Shown: positions 59,833 to 64,000 of the stretch, one piece after another
How positions within the stretch are numbered: position 1 is the stretch's first letter
How the letters are laid out: each line of letters begins with the position of its first letter
DNA from: Vibrio campbellii CAIM 519 = NBRC 15631 = ATCC 25920
GTDB taxonomy: Bacteria; Pseudomonadota; Gammaproteobacteria; Enterobacterales; Vibrionaceae
Assembly: GCF_002163755.1 (NCBI RefSeq)
Contig: NZ_CP015863.1
Coordinates: 2,976,001-3,040,000, forward strand
Direction of reading: 5' to 3'
Length of the DNA stretch: 64,000 bases
Notes under the pieces: generated by a model
Seen by the model: only the letters and a program-made list of their open reading frames with translations
Told to the model about the DNA's origin: nothing
Databases searched by the model: none
Made by a program: the position numbers and the translations under genes

Positions 59833-60465
59833 ATGGTTCTAGGTAAACCTCAAACCGACCCAACATTAGAGTGGTTTCTTTCACACTGTCATATTCATAA
59901 GTACCCATCAAAGAGCACGCTAATTCACGCGGGCGAAAAAGCAGAGACTTTGTACTACATCGTTAAAGGTTCTGTTGCGGTTCTTATCAAAGACGAAGAA
60001 GGTAAGGAAATGATCCTTTCTTACCTAAACCAAGGCGACTTCATTGGTGAGCTTGGTCTATTCGAAGAAGACCAAGAGCGTACAGCTTGGGTTCGCGCTA
60101 AATCTCCTTGTGAAGTGGCAGAGATTTCTTTCAAGAAATTCCGTCAACTTATCCAAGTTAACCCAGACATCCTAATGCGCCTTTCTGCGCAAATGGCTCG
60201 TCGTCTACAAGTTACTAGCCAAAAAGTGGGTGACCTAGCGTTCCTAGACGTAACTGGTCGTATCGCTCAGACTCTTCTGAACCTTGCTAAACAGCCAGAT
60301 GCGATGACGCACCCAGACGGCATGCAAATCAAGATCACTCGTCAAGAGATCGGTCAAATTGTTGGCTGTTCTCGTGAGACAGTAGGCCGTATCTTGAAGA
60401 TGCTAGAAGAGCAGAACCTAATTTCTGCGCACGGTAAAACTATCGTTGTTTACGGGACTCGTTAA
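59833..60465 (+). CDS. crp: cAMP receptor protein CRP
   Basis: Global regulator of carbon use. The N-terminal cyclic-nucleotide domain includes LIHAGEKAETLYYIVKGSVAV and FIGELGLFEEDQERTAWVRAKSPCEVAEI (cAMP site), and the C-terminal HTH is ITRQEIGQIVGCSRETVGRILKMLEEQ. The sequence is nearly the E. coli one, with 210 aa. Preceded by AGAGGAAGTGAGATATT and followed by a terminator. Confidence 0.98.
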   Translation: MVLGKPQTDPTLEWFLSHCHIHKYPSKSTLIHAGEKAETLYYIVKGSVAVLIKDEEGKEMILSYLNQGDFIGELGLFEEDQERTAWVRAKSPCEVAEISFKKFRQLIQVNPDILMRLSAQMARRLQVTSQKVGDLAFLDVTGRIAQTLLNLAKQPDAMTHPDGMQIKITRQEIGQIVGCSRETVGRILKMLEEQNLISAHGKTIVVYGTR

Positions 60466-60489
60466 TCTCGATTAACGTTTAAAAAATTT

Positions 60490-60528
60490 AAAAGCCACCA
60501 AATGTAAGTTTGGTGGCTTTTTTGTTTT
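60490..60528 (+). terminator. Terminator of crp
   Basis: A 13-bp perfect stem (60490-60502 with 60509-60521), loop TGTAAG, followed by a T-rich run. Confidence 0.9.
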
Positions 60529-60529
60529 T

Positions 60530-60668
60530 AAGAGACGAGAATCGGGAACACTGCGTTCCGAAATCGGACTTCGTCCTTCGGGATTAAGCCCTCTAAGGTT
60601 CTGAGAGTAAAAACCTCCCGAAGCAAAGCGTTCCCGCATCTCCAGTGCGTAGCACGTTCTCGATTCTT
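60530..60668. repeat. MITE-like palindromic intergenic element between crp and the DUF1338 gene
   Basis: About 139 bp bounded by imperfect inverted ends: GAGAATCGGGAACACTGCG on the left and, read from the right on the other strand, GAATCGAGAACGTGCTACGC. Inside are nested palindromes GGAAC-ACTGC-GTTCC, GGACTTCGTCC and GTGCTACGCAC. It carries no gene. It resembles an interspersed palindromic repeat or a small non-autonomous element. A second copy is not present in this window. Confidence 0.6.
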
Positions 60669-60669
60669 T

Positions 60670-61461
60670 CTACCCGTTAGTACTCTCGAAGATCTTATCT
60701 GCCGATGCAGCCACAAATCCTGGGTACAACTCACCGTTATCCATTGGGTAGCGCTTAGCAAACTCGTAGAAGCCTCCAGGAATCACCTCAACGCCTTCAG
60801 TAAAGGTCACTGGCACTTTGTCTGCCATGGTCGACGATTGCTCTAGTAGTACCTCTGGCGTGCCTTTTACTTCACCGCCATTCTCGTTGATGGTAAAGCC
60901 TACTGTGCGTAGGTGGTCGTTCACTTGCTTCACTTCTTCATGCTGATTGAGTTGATTCACACTCACTGTGAAGTGGTTCGCTCCGTAACCATGCGCTGCA
61001 AGCCAAGAAGCGTATTCACTCTCTTTCGCCAAAGTTTGGAAGTCAGCATAGCTTAGGTCCCACAAACGTCCGCCGTACAAGAAGTCACTGCCTGTCAGTT
61101 TAGAAGCATCAACCTGCTCTGCCAGTTTATGAACGATGGCTTGTAGCTCTGGTGAGCACTCATCCACTTTCAATTCACTGATGAAGACCTTTGGCTGCTT
61201 CGGATCTGGGTGCTCAAAATGTTTTGCCACCAGCTTTTTGCTTTCAAATACGTAGTCACCACAGGCTTTGTAACCCACCGCCAAGAATGGCTTCGCTAAC
61301 GTTTCAATGCCTAGGGGAGCGACATTAAACGTACGTAGCGCAATATGGTCATTAATCAGAGGTTCATCTTCTTGAAGAAGTTGATGGACTTTAGCAGCGG
61401 AAGGGCACAGACGTTGAATGTAGTCTTGCCATAGCGATTCAAATAACACATCGGGCGTCAT
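60670..61461 (-). CDS. DUF1338 family protein
   Basis: A 263-aa protein of the DUF1338 family, whose characterised relative HglS is a non-heme iron 2-oxoadipate dioxygenase/decarboxylase. Candidate metal ligands are His39 (NDHIALRTF), His163 (GANHFTVSV) and Glu233 (FYEFAKRYP), the 2-His-1-Glu arrangement. It follows astD on the same strand after about 265 bp. Substrate is unknown; a role in amino acid catabolism is inferred from the ast context. Confidence 0.72.
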   Translation of the reverse strand: MTPDVLFESLWQDYIQRLCPSAAKVHQLLQEDEPLINDHIALRTFNVAPLGIETLAKPFLAVGYKACGDYVFESKKLVAKHFEHPDPKQPKVFISELKVDECSPELQAIVHKLAEQVDASKLTGSDFLYGGRLWDLSYADFQTLAKESEYASWLAAHGYGANHFTVSVNQLNQHEEVKQVNDHLRTVGFTINENGGEVKGTPEVLLEQSSTMADKVPVTFTEGVEVIPGGFYEFAKRYPMDNGELYPGFVAASADKIFESTNG

Positions 61462-61506
61462 AACGACTCCTTGTTATGAAATGTAGAGTTAGGGGTAAGA
61501 AGAAGT

Positions 61507-61558
61507 TGACCGCTCGTTCACAGCCCGTGGGCTGTCCAGAATCACGAACGAGCGGTCA
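61507..61558. repeat. Nested palindromic element between astD and DUF1338 gene
   Basis: An outer 13-bp inverted repeat (61507-61519 with 61546-61558, TGACCGCTCGTTC) encloses an inner perfect 7-bp one (61520-61526 with 61529-61535, ACAGCCC-GT-GGGCTGT). No T-run follows. It is much more structured than needed for a terminator. Remaining sequence in 61462-61725 shows no gene. Confidence 0.7.
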
Positions 61559-61725
61559 TCAACCTGTGACGGTATGTGCAGCATAAGTGCCAGTCAGTCA
61601 ACACACGCTGGAGAGTCTTAAGCTCGCCTTTGGCGTTTGCCAGCGCGCTTACCAGAATCCTAACTTGGTAAATAGCTCCGGCAGAGAGAAACGGCGATAC
61701 TTTGTCACCGCTTCGTATTTCTCTA

Positions 61726-63183
61726 TTACAGGCTTAAACCTGGGCTCAATGTGGCAGGCAAGACCGTCTCTTGTCCCTCCATTGATGCCATTGGGTACGC
61801 ACAGTAGTCTGCTGCGTAGTAAGCACTTGGACGTAGGTTACCTGAGGCACCCGGACCACCAAATGGCGCATCACCACTTGCACCCGTTAACTGACGGTTG
61901 CGGTTCACGATGCCGGCACGAATGTGGTCCACGAAGTATTCCCACTCTTGGTCGTCGGTCGAAACCAGACCCGCAGATAAACCAAAGCGCGTATCGTTCG
62001 CCAGTTCTACCGCTTTCTCTAGCCCCTCGTAGCGTACTACTTGTAGAAGTGGACCGAAGTACTCTTCATCTGGCAATTCGGCAATGTTCGTCACATCGAT
62101 GATGCCTGGAGAAACAAACGCCGCCTCGCCCGCTTTCGCTTCAATCAAGCTTTCGCCACCCAGTGATTGCAAGTTCGCTTGTGCATCGAGAATGAACTTG
62201 GCTGCCGCAAGCGAAATTTGCGGTCCCATGAATGGCGCAGGCTCTGCAAATGGTTGGTCTACACGAATATTGCGTGTCGCTTCCACCAACTTAGTAATGA
62301 CTGCATCACCCTTGTCGCCAAATGGAATGTAAAGACGACGAGCACAAGTACAGCGTTGCCCTGCGCTGATGAAGGCAGATTGGATGATGGTGTAAACCGT
62401 TGCGTCTAGTTCGCCGTAGTTATCCGAGATAACCATCGGGTTGTTGCCACCCATTTCAAGCGCCAGCATCTTACCCGGCTGACCAGCAAATTGACGATGC
62501 AGAACATGACCTGTGTTCGCACTACCGGTGAACAGCACGCCATCAATGCCTTTCGCATCAGCCAGCGCAATGCCTGTCTCTTTCGCACCTTGGACTAAGT
62601 TAATCACACCTTTTGGTAGACCAACCTCTTCCCACAACTTCATAGCAAGTTCACCCGTCCATGGCGTTTGCTCAGACGGTTTGAAGACTACGGTATTACC
62701 TGCTAGCAGCGCTGGCACAATGTGGCCATTTGGTAAGTGACCAGGGAAGTTATAAGGACCAAACACCGCCATCACGCCTAATGGGCGATGACGCAATACA
62801 ATTTGGTTGCCCGCGGCTTCACGTGTCGCTTCACCAGTACGGTCGTGGTAAGCACGAATAGAAATCGCAATTTTACCTGCCATCGCTGCCGCTTCGGTAC
62901 GTGTTTCCCAGATTGGCTTGCCGGTTTCTTTGGCAATCACTTCAGCGATTTTTTCGCTGTTCTCTTTTACTTTCTCAGCAAAAGCCAATACGATCGCCTC
63001 ACGCTCTGCAAATGGGCGCTTCTTCCAATCAACAAACGCTTCACGCGCCGCAGATACCGCTTGGTTAACCTGCTCTGCTGTTGCGCCGTTGCCTTGCCAG
63101 ATAACTTCTTGGTTGTAAGGCGACAGAGACGTAAATGCTTCACCCTGACCTTGTACCCATTCACCTGCAATCCAATGTGTCAT
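61726..63183 (-). CDS. astD: Succinylglutamic semialdehyde dehydrogenase
   Basis: NAD-dependent aldehyde dehydrogenase, fourth step of the arginine succinyltransferase (AST) pathway. It has VFKPSEQTPW, the NAD segment GVLFTGSANTGHVLH, the general base in LALEMGGNNPMV and the catalytic cysteine in FISAGQRCTCARRLY. It starts MTHWIAGEWVQGQGEAF, 485 aa. It is 28 bp after astA. Confidence 0.96.
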   Translation of the reverse strand: MTHWIAGEWVQGQGEAFTSLSPYNQEVIWQGNGATAEQVNQAVSAAREAFVDWKKRPFAEREAIVLAFAEKVKENSEKIAEVIAKETGKPIWETRTEAAAMAGKIAISIRAYHDRTGEATREAAGNQIVLRHRPLGVMAVFGPYNFPGHLPNGHIVPALLAGNTVVFKPSEQTPWTGELAMKLWEEVGLPKGVINLVQGAKETGIALADAKGIDGVLFTGSANTGHVLHRQFAGQPGKMLALEMGGNNPMVISDNYGELDATVYTIIQSAFISAGQRCTCARRLYIPFGDKGDAVITKLVEATRNIRVDQPFAEPAPFMGPQISLAAAKFILDAQANLQSLGGESLIEAKAGEAAFVSPGIIDVTNIAELPDEEYFGPLLQVVRYEGLEKAVELANDTRFGLSAGLVSTDDQEWEYFVDHIRAGIVNRNRQLTGASGDAPFGGPGASGNLRPSAYYAADYCAYPMASMEGQETVLPATLSPGLSL

Positions 63184-63211
63184 TGTTTCTATCCTTAAAT
63201 TCTGTCGTCAG

Positions 63212-64000
63212 TTACTGCGGAAGAAGGCGAACAAAATCCCCTTCCTCAACCAAGAGTGCATCCGCCAATTCAGGTGCGAGCACTACGCTTTGCGTTTCCG
63301 CGTCATACGCCGCTTTTGCTGCTGCGGCACGGAAGTTCTCGAATGACGAGTTACACATCAAGAAGTCTTTTGTGCTGGTGTGCTCCGAGATTTTGACTTG
63401 CGCGCGGAATGAGTGGCGTACCGATTCGATATTGCGTAGGTCACACTCCACCGTTGGACCACCATCAAAAATGTCAACGTAGCCACGGTTGGTAAAGCCT
63501 TCACGCTCAAGCAGCTTCAATGCTGGACGCGTGTTATCGTGCACTTTGCCAATCACGGCTTGTGCCTCTGGGCTCAGTAGGTTGATGTAGATTGGCAACT
63601 TCGGCATCAAGTCGGCGATAAAGCCTTTCTTGCCGATACCAGTAAGGTAATCCGCAAGCGTAAAATCGATAGAGAAGAAATGCTCTTGAAGCCACTGCCA
63701 GAATGGTGAATTACCTTCCTCGTCTGAAACACCACGCATTTCAGCAAAGATGGTTTCCGAGAAACGTTCTGGGTGCTCTGCCATCATTAAGAAACGGCAC
63801 TTGGACATCAGACGCCCGTTCAAGCCACCACGAAATTTCTCACGTAGGAACAAGGTACAGATTTCACTGTTACCCGTGTAGTTATTACCAAACGTCAGCA
63901 GTTTCACCACGTTGTTTACACCAAGCTTTGGTGACGAGTGCACCACTTTGCTGATGTGGTAAGAATAAAAAGGCACATCCCAGCCGATCGAAGCTTCAAT
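63212..64000 (-). CDS. astA: Arginine N-succinyltransferase (5' part outside window)
   Basis: First enzyme of the AST pathway, succinyl-CoA plus arginine. The open frame runs to the window edge (first visible residues IEASIGWD), so the N-terminus is missing. Visible family blocks include LFLREKFRGGLNGRLMSKCRFL, RFSETIFAEMRG, FIADLMPKLPIYINLL and GYVDIFDGGPTVECDLRNI. The visible part is 262 codons of a protein that is usually near 340. It lies 28 bp upstream of astD. Confidence 0.93.
   Translation of the reverse strand: MEASIGWDVPFYSYHISKVVHSSPKLGVNNVVKLLTFGNNYTGNSEICTLFLREKFRGGLNGRLMSKCRFLMMAEHPERFSETIFAEMRGVSDEEGNSPFWQWLQEHFFSIDFTLADYLTGIGKKGFIADLMPKLPIYINLLSPEAQAVIGKVHDNTRPALKLLEREGFTNRGYVDIFDGGPTVECDLRNIESVRHSFRAQVKISEHTSTKDFLMCNSSFENFRAAAAKAAYDAETQSVVLAPELADALLVEEGDFVRLLPQ

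Noticed and set aside
61587..62102. A 171-codon open frame on the plus strand overlapping astD
   Set aside because: Most of it is antisense to astD; the non-overlapping part has no recognised start signal or family pattern.
1..64000. CRISPR array, prophage, integron or transposon
   Set aside because: No regularly spaced direct repeats, no transposase or integrase genes and no change in coding style were seen; every long gene is a core gene with conserved neighbours.
1..64000. tRNA or rRNA genes
   Set aside because: I saw no cloverleaf arms, GTTCGA-type T loops in suitable context or rRNA segments; tRNAs can hide from the eye, so a tRNAscan run would be the decisive test.

Overview
The window looks like chromosomal core DNA of a Vibrio, most likely of the Harveyi/parahaemolyticus/alginolyticus group. 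This rests on the quorum-sensing regulator AphA, the fused argininosuccinate lyase (ArgH plus a GNAT domain), the DUF3624 protein, the hybrid peroxiredoxin-glutaredoxin next to oxyR, and synteny with known gammaproteobacterial blocks. I see no prophage, integron, transposase, CRISPR array, tRNA or rRNA. All sixty-three protein genes but two (cut by the window edges) are intact. The species call is an inference from gene content.

Layout. 1-3.5 kb: dnaB, alr and a partial Omp85-type barrel on the minus strand. 3.8-4.6 kb: a DUF481 barrel protein. 4.7-6.1 kb: rpsF-priB-rpsR-rplI with a structured leader. 6.4-11.3 kb: aroK-aroB-damX-dam-rpe. 11.4-15.9 kb: pilMNOPQ, divergent from mrcA (PBP1a, 16-18.6 kb). 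18.7-22.2 kb: peroxide defence, with oxyR divergent from a peroxiredoxin-glutaredoxin hybrid across a textbook OxyR site, then a flavoprotein of the lipoamide dehydrogenase family. 22.3-22.9 kb: two small membrane proteins, one of 34 codons. 23-29.6 kb: arginine biosynthesis, argC-argB-argG and argH(GNAT), divergent from argE, with ARG-box operators in both control regions.

29.9-33.5 kb: ppc and aphA; the aphA leader holds a segment complementary to the quorum-sensing Qrr small RNAs. 33.5-38.8 kb: methionine genes metF, metL, metB and metJ with two MetJ operators. 39-41.2 kb: a malic enzyme, then bacterioferritin and its ferredoxin. 41.5-47.9 kb: the str operon (rpsL-rpsG-fusA-tuf), preceded by tusDCB and yheO. 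48-58.6 kb: fkpA, a WD40 lipoprotein with slyX, isoaspartyl peptidase, slyD, yheV-kefB-kefG, and yheS-(TIGR02444)-yheT-yheU. 58.7-60.5 kb: prkB and crp. 60.7-64 kb: the arginine succinyltransferase pathway (astA partial, astD) plus a DUF1338 protein, separated or flanked by two unusual palindromic intergenic elements.

The region is mainly housekeeping, so the less ordinary material is in non-coding DNA and small genes: the SD-sequestering rpsF leader, alternative hairpins between rpsG and fusA, the Qrr target, tandem ArgR and MetJ operators, a 15-bp inverted repeat before the lipoamide dehydrogenase-like gene, a MITE-like element beside crp, and the nested palindrome between astD and the DUF1338 gene. 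I found no convincing undescribed multi-gene system.
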